Assembly (NCBI GenBank): GCA_024644865.1
Contig: JAHEGZ010000006.1
Location: 1-64,000, forward strand
Source: Aurantimicrobium sp.
GTDB taxonomy: Bacteria; Actinomycetota; Actinomycetes; Actinomycetales; Microbacteriaceae
DNA: 64,000 nucleotides
Direction of reading: 5' to 3'
Positions 37,104 to 45,010 of the stretch are shown here, in pieces (positions within the stretch are counted from its first letter, which is position 1; each line of letters starts with the position of its first letter). The notes beneath the pieces were generated by a model, which was not told the DNA's origin, made no database searches, and was given only the letters and a program-made list of their open reading frames with translations. A program made the translations under genes and the position numbers.

Positions 37104-37899
37104 TCATTATTACCCGCAGGTGGGTGACATCCCCGGCTGCCACAGCGAGGCTCTGACCATCCATGGTGGAGACAATCAGGCAGCCGCGGTCGTCGAGCCC
37201 GAGAGCGGTACCGACCGGCTTTTCCCCTGAGGGAAGTTCGACTCGAACGCTCTGACCGATGGTGTTGCAGGTCAAACTCACGTCGGCGACGATCCCGGCC
37301 GCCGCCGCGTCGCCTCCGGTTGCGGCCAGGCGATCGAGCATCGGAGCGAGTTCGCTCAGGTACGCAGCGAGCACATCATCGGCCGCGGTCGTTGTCGCAC
37401 CCGCCAGCGCAAGAGACGTCGAGGTGGGCGTAGGCAGCTGATCAGCCCTCAGGCTGAGGTTCACTCCCGAGCCAATAATCACCGAGCCGTCAGGCTGGAG
37501 TTCAGTCAACACGCCACACACTTTGGCGCCGTCGATCTGCACGTCGTTGGGCCACTTGAGTTCGACCTGGGCGGGTGCCGGTACAAGCCCGGCGAGCGCC
37601 CGCGCCATCGCCGTGCCGGCAATCAGAGGAAGCCAACCGTAACCATCGGCGTTGAATGCGCGGCCACGCCCGGGTCGCACCAAGACAGAAGCGGCAAGGG
37701 ATGCCCCCGCCGGGGCAGTCCACACGCGCCCGAGGCGCCCCTTACCGGCGGTCTGGTTCCCCGTTGCAAGCACGGACAAGTGTGGCCACGCATCCGCCGG
37801 TTCGAGTGCCACCAGGCGAGCCAATTCGGTGTTCGTCGAGCCAACCTCGTCGAGCCACACGGCACGCGGGCTAATCTGGCGAGTTCGGTTCAACGTCAT
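37093..37899 (-). CDS. birA: Biotin-[acetyl-CoA-carboxylase] ligase
   Basis: A 268-residue biotin protein ligase without the N-terminal DNA-binding domain, so not a repressor. It contains DEVGSTNTE, the biotinoyl-AMP motif GKGRLGRVW and LKWPNDV. It biotinylates the BCCP domain of the carboxylase encoded at 47056-48825. The ATG at 37899 has GACAAT 6 nt upstream, and the gene is divergent from accD across 42 bp. Confidence 0.95.
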   Translation of the reverse strand: MTLNRTRQISPRAVWLDEVGSTNTELARLVALEPADAWPHLSVLATGNQTAGKGRLGRVWTAPAGASLAASVLVRPGRGRAFNADGYGWLPLIAGTAMARALAGLVPAPAQVELKWPNDVQIDGAKVCGVLTELQPDGSVIIGSGVNLSLRADQLPTPTSTSLALAGATTTAADDVLAAYLSELAPMLDRLAATGGDAAAAGIVADVSLTCNTIGQSVRVELPSGEKPVGTALGLDDRGCLIVSTMDGQSLAVAAGDVTHLRVIMNGD

Positions 37900-37941
37900 A
37901 GGAACATTGTCTCTGGTGCAGGCTTCGATAGTGTTGATGCC

Positions 37942-39540
37942 GTGACTGACAAAGCAGAATCGATTGACCCGTTCACCACTGCGGGCAAACTTGCCGACCT
38001 CAAGCAGCGCTACCACGAAGCGGTAACCGCCAGCGGCGAGGCTGCCATCGAGAAGCAGCACGCCAAGGGCAAGATGACCGCCCGCGAGCGCATCGCCGAA
38101 CTGCTCGACCCCGGCTCGTTCGTCGAGATTGACGAATTCGTTCGTCACCGCACAACCGCCTTCGGCATGGACGCCAAGCGCCCCTACGGTGACGCTGTTG
38201 TCACCGGCACCGGCACCATTCACGGTCGCCAGGTCGCCGTCTACTCGCAAGACTTCACCATCTTTGGTGGTTCGCTCGGCGAGGTCGCCGGCGAGAAGAT
38301 CATCAAAATCATGGATCTCGCCCTGCGCACGGGCGTTCCCATCATCGGCATGCTCGACTCCGGTGGAGCTCGTATTCAAGAGGGTGTTGTCGCCCTGGGT
38401 AAGTACGGTGAAATCTTCCGTCGCAACACAGCAGCTTCGGGAGTCATCCCGCAGATCTCGATCATCATGGGACCGGCCGCCGGCGGCGCCGTGTACTCAC
38501 CCGCGTTGACCGACTTCGTCATCATGGTCGACAAGACCAGCCACATGTTCGTGACCGGCCCCGACGTCATCAAGACCGTTACCGGTGAAGATGTGGGCTT
38601 CGAAGAACTCGGTGGCGCACTGGCGCACAACACCGTCTCGGGCGTCTCGCACTACCTCGCCAGCGATGAAAGCGATGCACTCGACTATGCGCGCAACCTC
38701 ATCGGCTACCTGCCCGACAACAACATGGCAGAGCACCCCGTATATGACAGCGACGTCGAGCTCGAAATCACCGACGCCGACAAGCGCCTGAACACTCTTA
38801 TTCCAGATTCGCCCAACCAGCCCTACGACGTGCACGAGGTCATCAAGCACGTCGTCGACAGCGGCGAATTCCTCGAGGTTCAGCCGCTCTTCGCGCCGAA
38901 CATCGTCATCGGATTCGCTCGTGTCGAGGGTCGCTCGGTCGGCATCATCGCCAACCAGCCTTCGCAGATGGCCGGAACCTTGAACATCGAGGCTGGTGAA
39001 AAGGCGAGTCGTTTCGTTCGTTTCTGTGACGCGTTCTCGATTCCGATTGTCACCATCGTCGACGTGCCTGGTTACCTTCCCGGCACAGATCAGGAGTGGA
39101 GCGGTGTCATTCGCCGTGGCGCCAAACTGCTCTACGCCTACGCCGAGGCAACCGTTCCGCTGGTGACCGTCATCACTCGCAAGGCCTACGGTGGCGCGTA
39201 CATCGTTATGGGCTCAAAGCAGCTCGGTGCCGACATCAACCTAGCCTGGCCCACCGCCGAAATCGCGGTTATGGGTGGTCAGGGTGCGGTCAACATTCTG
39301 TACCGCGACAAAATCAAGGCTGCCGAGGCTGCCGGCGAAGATGTGGCCGCCGTTCGCACGCGACTTGCCAATGAATACACCTACAACGTGGCCAGTCCGT
39401 TCTTGGCTGCCGAGCGCGGTGAGCTCGACGGAATCATTGAGCCAGCCGCTACCCGTGTTGCCATCGTCAAGGCCATGCGTGCCCTGCGTGGCAAGCGCGC
39501 CAGCCTGCCGCCCAAGAAGCACGGAAACATCCCGCTGTGA
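37942..39540 (+). CDS. accD: Acyl-CoA carboxylase beta (carboxyltransferase) subunit
   Basis: A 532-residue carboxyltransferase of the AccD5/PccB type. It transfers CO2 from carboxybiotin to acetyl- or propionyl-CoA. Crotonase-fold halves are visible, with GGARIQEGV and [13 protein letters not shown] in the first and [12 protein letters not shown] and [15 protein letters not shown] in the second. The GTG at 37942 is chosen over an upstream in-frame start inside birA because TAGTGT lies 7 nt before it and the length fits the family. It overlaps accE by 4 bp and works with the biotin carboxylase at 47056. Confidence 0.94.
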   Translation: MTDKAESIDPFTTAGKLADLKQRYHEAVTASGEAAIEKQHAKGKMTARERIAELLDPGSFVEIDEFVRHRTTAFGMDAKRPYGDAVVTGTGTIHGRQVAVYSQDFTIFGGSLGEVAGEKIIKIMDLALRTGVPIIGMLDSGGARIQEGVVALGKYGEIFRRNTAASGVIPQISIIMGPAAGGAVYSPALTDFVIMVDKTSHMFVTGPDVIKTVTGEDVGFEELGGALAHNTVSGVSHYLASDESDALDYARNLIGYLPDNNMAEHPVYDSDVELEITDADKRLNTLIPDSPNQPYDVHEVIKHVVDSGEFLEVQPLFAPNIVIGFARVEGRSVGIIANQPSQMAGTLNIEAGEKASRFVRFCDAFSIPIVTIVDVPGYLPGTDQEWSGVIRRGAKLLYAYAEATVPLVTVITRKAYGGAYIVMGSKQLGADINLAWPTAEIAVMGGQGAVNILYRDKIKAAEAAGEDVAAVRTRLANEYTYNVASPFLAAERGELDGIIEPAATRVAIVKAMRALRGKRASLPPKKHGNIPL

Positions 39541-39749
39541 ATCTCGACGACGTACGGTTTGTCTCTCGCGGGGTTACCCCCGAAGAAAAGGCAGCAGTGT
39601 GGGCTGTGCTCGACGCGCAGATCAACGAAGAGTCAGTCCTCGAGCATGCTGTGCAGTCGCCGGGCATGAACCCCTGGGCCAAGTCGCAGATCAGCATCCG
39701 TGAGGATGTGGCCGAGGGCGTTGCGTTCGGCCGCGACTTCACCGGCTAA
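39537..39749 (+). CDS. accE: Acyl-CoA carboxylase epsilon subunit
   Basis: A 70-residue actinobacterial epsilon subunit with the family's [13 protein letters not shown] helix and a short C-terminal stretch containing NPWAKS. It stabilises or activates the alpha-beta carboxylase complex. The GTG overlaps the accD stop (GTGA), so it is coupled to accD. In other Actinobacteria maf follows here; in this window about 6.5 kb of other genes intervenes. Confidence 0.85.
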   Translation: MNLDDVRFVSRGVTPEEKAAVWAVLDAQINEESVLEHAVQSPGMNPWAKSQISIREDVAEGVAFGRDFTG

Positions 39750-39832
39750 GCGCCTATTGCGCTCTCGCGTCACACGCGGAACACTTAGTCACTAGCCGTA
39801 ATCGTTTTCCCCCATCCGATGTCGGCAAAAAT

Positions 39833-39906
39833 CTCGTCAGTGCACTTTTTCGGGTTGTTGCCCTGACGAGCTCAGTCAGAGGGTCGCCATTCGTGGAGGC
39901 CCTCTG
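39833..39906. repeat. Two inverted repeats between accE and scoA
   Basis: CTCGTCAG (39833-39840) and CTGACGAG (39863-39870) are perfect 8-bp arms around a 22-nt loop containing TTTTTCGGG. CAGAGGG (39877-39883) and CCCTCTG (39900-39906) are perfect 7-bp arms around a 16-nt loop and are followed by GCGTTTAA. The second could terminate accDE transcription; the first is unexplained. The whole 252-bp gap has no credible coding potential. Confidence 0.4.
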
Positions 39907-39944
39907 GCGTTTAACCCCCGCTGCTCGACATACGTGATATCTCG

Positions 39945-39962
39945 AAAAATTTCGAAATTTTT
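39945..39962. promoter_or_regulatory. ATTTCGAAAT palindrome, site B (scoA promoter)
   Basis: The 10-bp core at 39949-39958 extends to an 18-bp perfect palindrome, AAAAATTTCGAAATTTTT. It ends about 39 nt before the scoA start. It follows a TGATAT hexamer (39935-39940) that could be the -10 element, so a bound protein would cover the start of transcription. Confidence 0.65.
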
Positions 39963-40001
39963 TACGTGGGGTGCAAAGATGGATTTCGTCAAAGGAGATT
40001 C

Positions 40002-40709
40002 ATGTCGAAAATCTGGTCGTCGGCAGCCGAAGCAATCGGCAATGCCGTGTTCGATGGCGCAACCCTGGCCGTGGGTGGTTTCGGTCTGAGCGGTAACCCC
40101 AATGACCTCATCGAGGCCGTTCGAGACTCCGGTGCCAAGAACCTGACCATCGTCTCGAACAACCTCGGCATCGACGGCAAGAGCCTCGGGCTGCTCCTCG
40201 AAAATCACCAGGTCGGCAAGGTCATCGCCTCGTACGTCGGCGAGAACAAGCTCTTCGCTCAGCAATTCATCGAGGGAAAGCTCGAGGTCGAGTTCACCCC
40301 GCAGGGCACGCTTGCCGAAAGGATGCGCGCTGGCGGCGCCGGCATCGCAGGCTTCTTCACCAAGACCGGTGTTGGCACCCCCGTTGCGGAGGGCAAGACC
40401 CACGAGGTCTTCGACGGCGAGACCTACATTCTCGAACGGGGAATCGTGACCGACTTCGCGCTCGTGCACGCGCACACCGCAGACCTCGCCGGCAACCTGC
40501 TGTACCGAATGACCTCGCGCAACTTCAACCCGCTGGCCGCCACCTGTGGCAATGTGACCGTGGTCGAGGCCGAGATCATCTTGCCCGAGGGCGAGTTCAT
40601 TGACCCAGCCTCGGTGATGACTCCCGGCATTTTTGTGCAGCGACTCGTTCAAGCGCTCCCCCGCGAAAAAGACATCGAGCAGCGGACCGTTCGTCCGCGC
40701 ACGGCATAG
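40002..40709 (+). CDS. scoA: 3-oxoacid CoA-transferase, subunit A
   Basis: A 235-residue alpha subunit of a family I CoA-transferase (SCOT type). It moves CoA from succinyl-CoA to acetoacetate or a similar 3-oxoacid. The sequence carries GGFGLSGNP near the N-terminus, the long SCOT-like block SYVGENKLFAQQFIEGKLEVE, RMRAGGAGIAGFFT and the late RNFNPLAA and TPGIFVQR. These fit ScoA more closely than PcaI. AAAGGAG lies 4 nt before the ATG. It opens a plus-strand catabolic cluster under an ATTTCGAAAT palindrome. Confidence 0.92.
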   Translation: MSKIWSSAAEAIGNAVFDGATLAVGGFGLSGNPNDLIEAVRDSGAKNLTIVSNNLGIDGKSLGLLLENHQVGKVIASYVGENKLFAQQFIEGKLEVEFTPQGTLAERMRAGGAGIAGFFTKTGVGTPVAEGKTHEVFDGETYILERGIVTDFALVHAHTADLAGNLLYRMTSRNFNPLAATCGNVTVVEAEIILPEGEFIDPASVMTPGIFVQRLVQALPREKDIEQRTVRPRTA

Positions 40710-40721
40710 GAAGGCACGACC

Positions 40722-41366
40722 ATGGCCTGGACTCGCGACGAAATGGCTGCTCTTGCAGCACTCGAACTTACTGACGGTCAGTACGTCAACCTCGGCATCG
40801 GTATTCCGACCCTGGTTGCCAACCACCTCCCGCCCGGAGTCACCATCTACCTCCAGAGTGAAAATGGCATCTTGGGCATGGGCCCGTTCCCGTTCGAGGG
40901 CGATGAGGATGCCGACCTCATCAACGCCGGAAAGCAAACAGTTACCCTGCTGCCGGGCGCAAGCATTTTCGACTCGGCAACGTCGTTCGGCATGATCCGC
41001 GGCGGACACGTGCACACCGCGGTGCTCGGCGCGCTGCAGGTCTCGGGCCACGGAGACCTGGCCAACTGGACCATCCCCGGCAAGCTCGTCAAGGGCATGG
41101 GCGGTGCGATGGATCTCGTTGCGGGCACGCCCTTTGTCATCGTGCTGACCGACCATGTCTCAAAAGACGGCACGCCCAAGATCGTTGCCGAGTGTGACCT
41201 GCCGCTGACCGGAGTGCGGTGCGTCGACAAGATCATTAGCGACCTCGCGGTGTTTGATGTCACAGACGACGGCCTTGTGCTGCGGGCGATGGCACCGGGC
41301 GTAACCGAAGAAGAATTGCGAGAGAAAACCGCTGATTCTTTCGCGGTCGACCTCCTCAAGAATTAG
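40722..41366 (+). CDS. scoB: 3-oxoacid CoA-transferase, subunit B
   Basis: A 214-residue beta subunit. The catalytic glutamate that forms the glutamyl-CoA intermediate is Glu47 in [53 protein letters not shown] and the LPLTG segment match SCOT-type ScoB. It follows scoA by 12 nt with a GGAAGG site. An ATTTCGAAAT palindrome separates it from the next gene, so the monooxygenase can be transcribed separately. Confidence 0.92.
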   Translation: MAWTRDEMAALAALELTDGQYVNLGIGIPTLVANHLPPGVTIYLQSENGILGMGPFPFEGDEDADLINAGKQTVTLLPGASIFDSATSFGMIRGGHVHTAVLGALQVSGHGDLANWTIPGKLVKGMGGAMDLVAGTPFVIVLTDHVSKDGTPKIVAECDLPLTGVRCVDKIISDLAVFDVTDDGLVLRAMAPGVTEEELREKTADSFAVDLLKN

Positions 41367-41372
41367 TGCATA

Positions 41373-41382
41373 ATTTCGAAAT
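41373..41382. promoter_or_regulatory. ATTTCGAAAT palindrome, site C (FAD monooxygenase)
   Basis: The core palindrome extends to AATTTCGAAATT (41372-41383), 72 nt before the monooxygenase start. A near-copy, ATTCGAAA, follows at 41392-41399, so the site may be double. Confidence 0.6.
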
Positions 41383-41454
41383 TTCTTGTAGATTCGAAAA
41401 GCACGAGGGCGAGCACATCGTCGTTGTGAACACCACACTCAACGAGGAGTAAGC

Positions 41455-43026
41455 ATGTCGGGCGCACACACCGATGTAGATATCGTCATTGCCGGCATGG
41501 GTCCAGTCGGAAAAATGATGGCCCTGATGATGGGTCGCCGCGGCTATAAAGTACTCATCGCTGACAAGCAGTCGGGTCAGTATCTTCTGCCCCGCGCGGT
41601 CGCGCACGACGCTGAAGTTGCTCGCATTTTTCAGGCCGCCGACATGCACGTCGACAAGATGCCCGATGCCTTCGAGGTCTACAACGACGTCTACCTGTGG
41701 GTGAACGCCGAGCACAAGACACTCTTCGAAGTCGACTGGACCGCACCCGACCCCCAAGGTTGGCACAGCACCTATTTCTACGGCCAGCCGAACATGGAAG
41801 TGCACCTCGACGCCCGCATGCGTGCGACCGGAAATGTTGAGGCGCAGTGGAACACCGAGGCAACCTTCGCGGGTCAAGACTCTGACAGCGTAAAGGTCAA
41901 CCTCAAGGACGTTGCCTCGGGCGACTCTCGCACGGTTACCGCCAAGTACCTCATCGGTGCTGACGGAGCGAACTCAGACACCCGCAAGAGCCAGAACATC
42001 GAGTGGAACGACCTCGGCTACTTTTTCAACTGGCTCGTGGTCGACGTCGTTCCCGGTCCCGACTGCAAGGTGACGCACCTCGCTCTGCAGATCGCTGACC
42101 CGAAACGCCCAACAACCGTCGTGCCCGGGGGGCCCGGTCGCCGGCGCTGGGAGTTCATGCTGCTTCCTGACGAGAACCCCGCCGAGCTCGACAACGAGGA
42201 GAACATCTGGCGACTGCTCTCAGCCTTCGATGTTCGCCCCGACAACGCCAAGATGGAGCGCCACACGATCTACCGCTTCGAGTCGGCTTGGGCCAAAGAG
42301 TGGCGTTCGGGTCGCGTCTTCATCATGGGCGACGCCGCACACAAGATGCCGCCATTCGCCGGCCAAGGCTTGGCCTCGGGTGTGCGCGATGCACTGAACC
42401 TGGCCTGGAAACTTGACCTCGTCATTCAAGGCAAGGCTCAGGATGCCCTGCTCAACACCTACACGTCAGAGCGCAGCGTCCACGTCAAAGACATGATTGA
42501 CTTCTCGATTGCCCTGGGAAGCATCATCTGCATTCCCGACGAGGCCGCCGCCGCGGCCCGCGATGCAGCGATGATTGCTGACCGTGAAGCGGGAGTTCCC
42601 GCCGCTCCGCCGCCCAAGCCGCGTCTGGGCGAAGGCCTCTGGCACGGTGAAGCAGGTGGGTACCTGTCGTGGCAGGGTCGGGTGTCGACGGCAGCGCATC
42701 CAAGTGTTGATCGATTCGACGATGTCGTACAGCCGGGCGCGCTGATTCTGCGTGACGCCGCCATGGCCACGGAGCTCGATGCCGCGACCGTCGCCTCTCT
42801 GCGCAGTTTGGGCGTCGAAGTCGTCACCGTCGATGCGACCGGATCGCACCGCGATGATGTCTTGGCAGTGACCGATGTAGACGGCCACTACGCCAATTGG
42901 TTTGTCGATATGGGCGCGGGCGCCGCGCTGGTTCGCCCCGACTTCTACGTCTATGGCTCCGCCGAGAGCGCCGCAGATGTCGCTACACTCGCAAAGAACT
43001 TCATTTACGAAGTCACGGGTAAGTAG
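41455..43026 (+). CDS. FAD-dependent aromatic monooxygenase (MhpA-like)
   Basis: A 523-residue class A flavoprotein hydroxylase. GMGPVG (14-19) binds the FAD ADP part, a GADGANS motif lies near residue 165, and GDAAHKMPPFAGQG (about 290) binds FAD ribityl and closes the active site. A C-terminal thioredoxin-like domain (about 400-523) is typical of 3-(3-hydroxyphenyl)propionate hydroxylases. It should hydroxylate a phenolic ring using NAD(P)H and O2. GAGGAG lies just before the ATG. The substrate is unknown and no ring-cleavage dioxygenase is encoded nearby. Confidence 0.85.
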   Translation: MSGAHTDVDIVIAGMGPVGKMMALMMGRRGYKVLIADKQSGQYLLPRAVAHDAEVARIFQAADMHVDKMPDAFEVYNDVYLWVNAEHKTLFEVDWTAPDPQGWHSTYFYGQPNMEVHLDARMRATGNVEAQWNTEATFAGQDSDSVKVNLKDVASGDSRTVTAKYLIGADGANSDTRKSQNIEWNDLGYFFNWLVVDVVPGPDCKVTHLALQIADPKRPTTVVPGGPGRRRWEFMLLPDENPAELDNEENIWRLLSAFDVRPDNAKMERHTIYRFESAWAKEWRSGRVFIMGDAAHKMPPFAGQGLASGVRDALNLAWKLDLVIQGKAQDALLNTYTSERSVHVKDMIDFSIALGSIICIPDEAAAAARDAAMIADREAGVPAAPPPKPRLGEGLWHGEAGGYLSWQGRVSTAAHPSVDRFDDVVQPGALILRDAAMATELDAATVASLRSLGVEVVTVDATGSHRDDVLAVTDVDGHYANWFVDMGAGAALVRPDFYVYGSAESAADVATLAKNFIYEVTGK

Positions 43027-43034
43027 CGAGGATC

Positions 43035-43721
43035 ATGACTGTGTCGCAGCTAAGCAAGACCCGCCACGGGCAGGTGTATGAAAGTCTGCGGGGAGACATC
43101 CTCTCTGGGCGCATCACTCCCGGCACGAAGCTCCCGTTTGCCCAACTGAGCGAGCGATACGGCTTCAGCGTGGGCGTCATCCGCGAGGCACTCTCGCGTC
43201 TGGTGGAGCAGCGTTTGGTCGAGAACCTTCCCCAGCAAGGATTTCGCGTTACCTCTATTTCGAAGGCAGACCTTGTCGCACTGACCCAGGCCCGTAGTGA
43301 GATTGAATCGCTAACGCTTAAGCACTCCATGCTCGAAGGTGACACCTCCTGGCAGTCCGAGGTTCTCGCCGCGCACTTTCGCATGGCAAACACCCCGTCG
43401 ATGGATGCCGACGATCCCGACCGCCTCAACGAGGAATGGGTCGAGGTGCACAACGCGTTTCACGCCACGCTTCTCGAGGGCTGCAACAATAAGCGACTGA
43501 CCGATATTTGCGGTCAACTGCGCGACTCTGCAGAGCTGTATCGACAGTGGTCAGCGCGTATCGGTGAGGCTAAGAAACGCGACGCTGCTGCCGAACACCA
43601 GGCCATTACCGATGCTGTACTCGCTGGAGACGTACCGCTGGCCACCAAGCTTTTGCGCGACCACATTGACCTGACCACCCGCCTGTTGCTCGAGTCCGGT
43701 TTCGTCGCCGAAGACAGCTAG
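43035..43721 (+). CDS. GntR-family regulator (FadR/FCD subfamily)
   Basis: A 228-residue regulator. A winged helix-turn-helix (about 12-75; FAQLSERYGFSVGVIREALSRLVEQRLVE) is followed by an all-helical FCD effector domain (about 85-220) with Asp/His residues (HNAFHATLLEGC, DHIDLTTRLL) that usually hold a metal. It lies 8 nt after the monooxygenase gene, inside the cluster. It is the best candidate to bind the ATTTCGAAAT palindromes, which would give it control of at least four promoters including the distant acyl-CoA dehydrogenase (inference). Confidence 0.88.
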   Translation: MTVSQLSKTRHGQVYESLRGDILSGRITPGTKLPFAQLSERYGFSVGVIREALSRLVEQRLVENLPQQGFRVTSISKADLVALTQARSEIESLTLKHSMLEGDTSWQSEVLAAHFRMANTPSMDADDPDRLNEEWVEVHNAFHATLLEGCNNKRLTDICGQLRDSAELYRQWSARIGEAKKRDAAAEHQAITDAVLAGDVPLATKLLRDHIDLTTRLLLESGFVAEDS

Positions 43722-43743
43722 GCCTTTTCTCGAGGATTCACCC

Positions 43744-44043
43744 GTGATTGTTCACACCACCAGCTTTGTGTTCAAGGCAGATCGCCCGGCCGGTTCAGCC
43801 GAGTCACTCAAGACTGAACTGCGCGAACAAATTGCCGGATTCCCGGGGCTCATCGCCTACTACAACGGCGACAACCTAGGGATTCGCTCCGGCGCAGCAG
43901 ACTTTGGCGTGTGTGCGGTGTTCGACACTGTCGAGAACTTGCAGAACTACCTCGAGCACCCCGGGCACAAAGAGATTGTGGCTCGCTGGGCAGACGCCGT
44001 CATCGCCAGTCGTCAAACTGTGCAGTTTGACTCAGAGAAGTAG
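43744..44043 (+). CDS. Dabb-domain protein (stress-responsive alpha/beta barrel)
   Basis: A 99-residue dimeric-barrel protein: MIVHTTSFVFK opens the first strand, and FDTVENLQNYLEHPGHKEIV matches the family's conserved H-P-x-H region. Proteins of this fold include monooxygenases, decarboxylases and polyketide cyclases acting on aromatic compounds, as well as uncharacterised stress proteins. The GTG start has GAGGA about 7 nt upstream. It follows the GntR gene by 22 nt and probably belongs to the same transcript, so an enzymatic role in the pathway is plausible. Confidence 0.75.
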   Translation: MIVHTTSFVFKADRPAGSAESLKTELREQIAGFPGLIAYYNGDNLGIRSGAADFGVCAVFDTVENLQNYLEHPGHKEIVARWADAVIASRQTVQFDSEK

Positions 44044-44052
44044 AAGCGAGAG

Positions 44053-44901
44053 TTACTTCGCGGCGACGATCCTGTTGCGCATCTCACCGATGCCCTTGCC
44101 CCACGTGACGAGTTCTTCGCCCACGTTGAGGTAGACCTGAGGCCTGCGGCCGAGGCCTACGCCCGACGGAGTGCCGGTCCAGATGAGGTCGCCCGGGAAC
44201 AGGGTGAGGCGTGCACTCAGGTACTCGATGAGCTCGGGTACCGAAAAGACGAGATCGTTGGAGCTGTCGTTCTGTCGAACGTCACCGTCGACCGAGCATC
44301 CGAGTTCGATGTCGTTAGGGTCGGCAAACTCGTCGAGCGTGACCACGACCGGACCGGTCGGACCGAAGCCCTCGAACGACTTAGCGAACGAGAACTGAGG
44401 AGCCGGGCCCTTGCCCTGCGTCACGCGCTCCGAGATGTCCTGGCCCATGGTGTAGCCGGCCACGTAGTGGAATGCATCGGCAGCCTTGACGTTGCGAGCT
44501 GTCTTGCCGATTACGGCGATGAGCTCCGTCTCCCAGTCGTTCTTGCCGTCAACAGGGATAGCGACATCGGCGTAGGGGCCGGTGATGCACGACTGAAACT
44601 TGGTGAAAATGGTGGGTTCCTCGGGAACCGAGAAGCCGCCCTCGGCCGCGTGCTTGGCGTAGTTCATGCCGATGGCGAAAATCTGGCGCGGGGTGGGCAC
44701 GGGTGAGTCGAGATCAGTAGCAGCGAAGGTGGAAGCGTGTGAAGCGTCAACCGTCTTGGCCCAGGAAGTGAAGGCATCCCACTGTTCGTAAGCCTCGTGG
44801 ATGGAAGACGAGAATTTGCCGGCACTGGCAGTCTCTACGTCAACGGCCTGGCCGTCTGCGACAACGATCGAGAGGCGACCTTTTACGTTTGCAATCTTCA
44901 C
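44053..44901 (-). CDS. Fumarylacetoacetate hydrolase family protein
   Basis: A 282-residue FAH-family enzyme. The C-terminal catalytic domain (about 70-280) has IGMNYAKHAAE, PTIFTKFQSCITGP, the metal ligands in DWETELIAVIGK and the late GDLIWTGTPSGVG. Such enzymes cleave C-C bonds in fumarylacetoacetate or fumarylpyruvate, or isomerise/decarboxylate related dioates. The GTG has AGGAG 5 nt upstream. It is convergent with the Dabb gene (9 nt apart) and has its own ATTTCGAAA-type site upstream. Release of acetoacetate here would feed ScoAB; this link is inferred. Confidence 0.87.
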   Translation of the reverse strand: MKIANVKGRLSIVVADGQAVDVETASAGKFSSSIHEAYEQWDAFTSWAKTVDASHASTFAATDLDSPVPTPRQIFAIGMNYAKHAAEGGFSVPEEPTIFTKFQSCITGPYADVAIPVDGKNDWETELIAVIGKTARNVKAADAFHYVAGYTMGQDISERVTQGKGPAPQFSFAKSFEGFGPTGPVVVTLDEFADPNDIELGCSVDGDVRQNDSSNDLVFSVPELIEYLSARLTLFPGDLIWTGTPSGVGLGRRPQVYLNVGEELVTWGKGIGEMRNRIVAAK

Positions 44902-44977
44902 TGCTGCTCCTGTTATTTCACGGGGCTCGACGTCGAGCCCCGATTGCTGACTTCAACAATATCGAAGAATTGATGTT

Positions 44978-44987
44978 TTTTCGAAAT
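44978..44987. promoter_or_regulatory. ATTTCGAAAT-like site D (FAH-family gene)
   Basis: On the minus strand the sequence reads ATTTCGAAAA, one mismatch from the other three sites, within an A/T-rich stretch. It lies 76 nt upstream of the FAH-family start, almost the same distance as site A from its gene. Confidence 0.5.
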
Positions 44988-45010
44988 TTTTATTTCGGTG
45001 AGCGAGACGT

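Noticed and set aside
39876-41156. 426-codon open frame on the minus strand
   Set aside because: Antisense to scoA and scoB, which have clear family motifs and ribosome-binding sites.
40002-44901. Complete homogentisate pathway
   Set aside because: FAH-family and ScoAB genes fit, but homogentisate dioxygenase and maleylacetoacetate isomerase are absent, and the flavoprotein is of the MhpA type.
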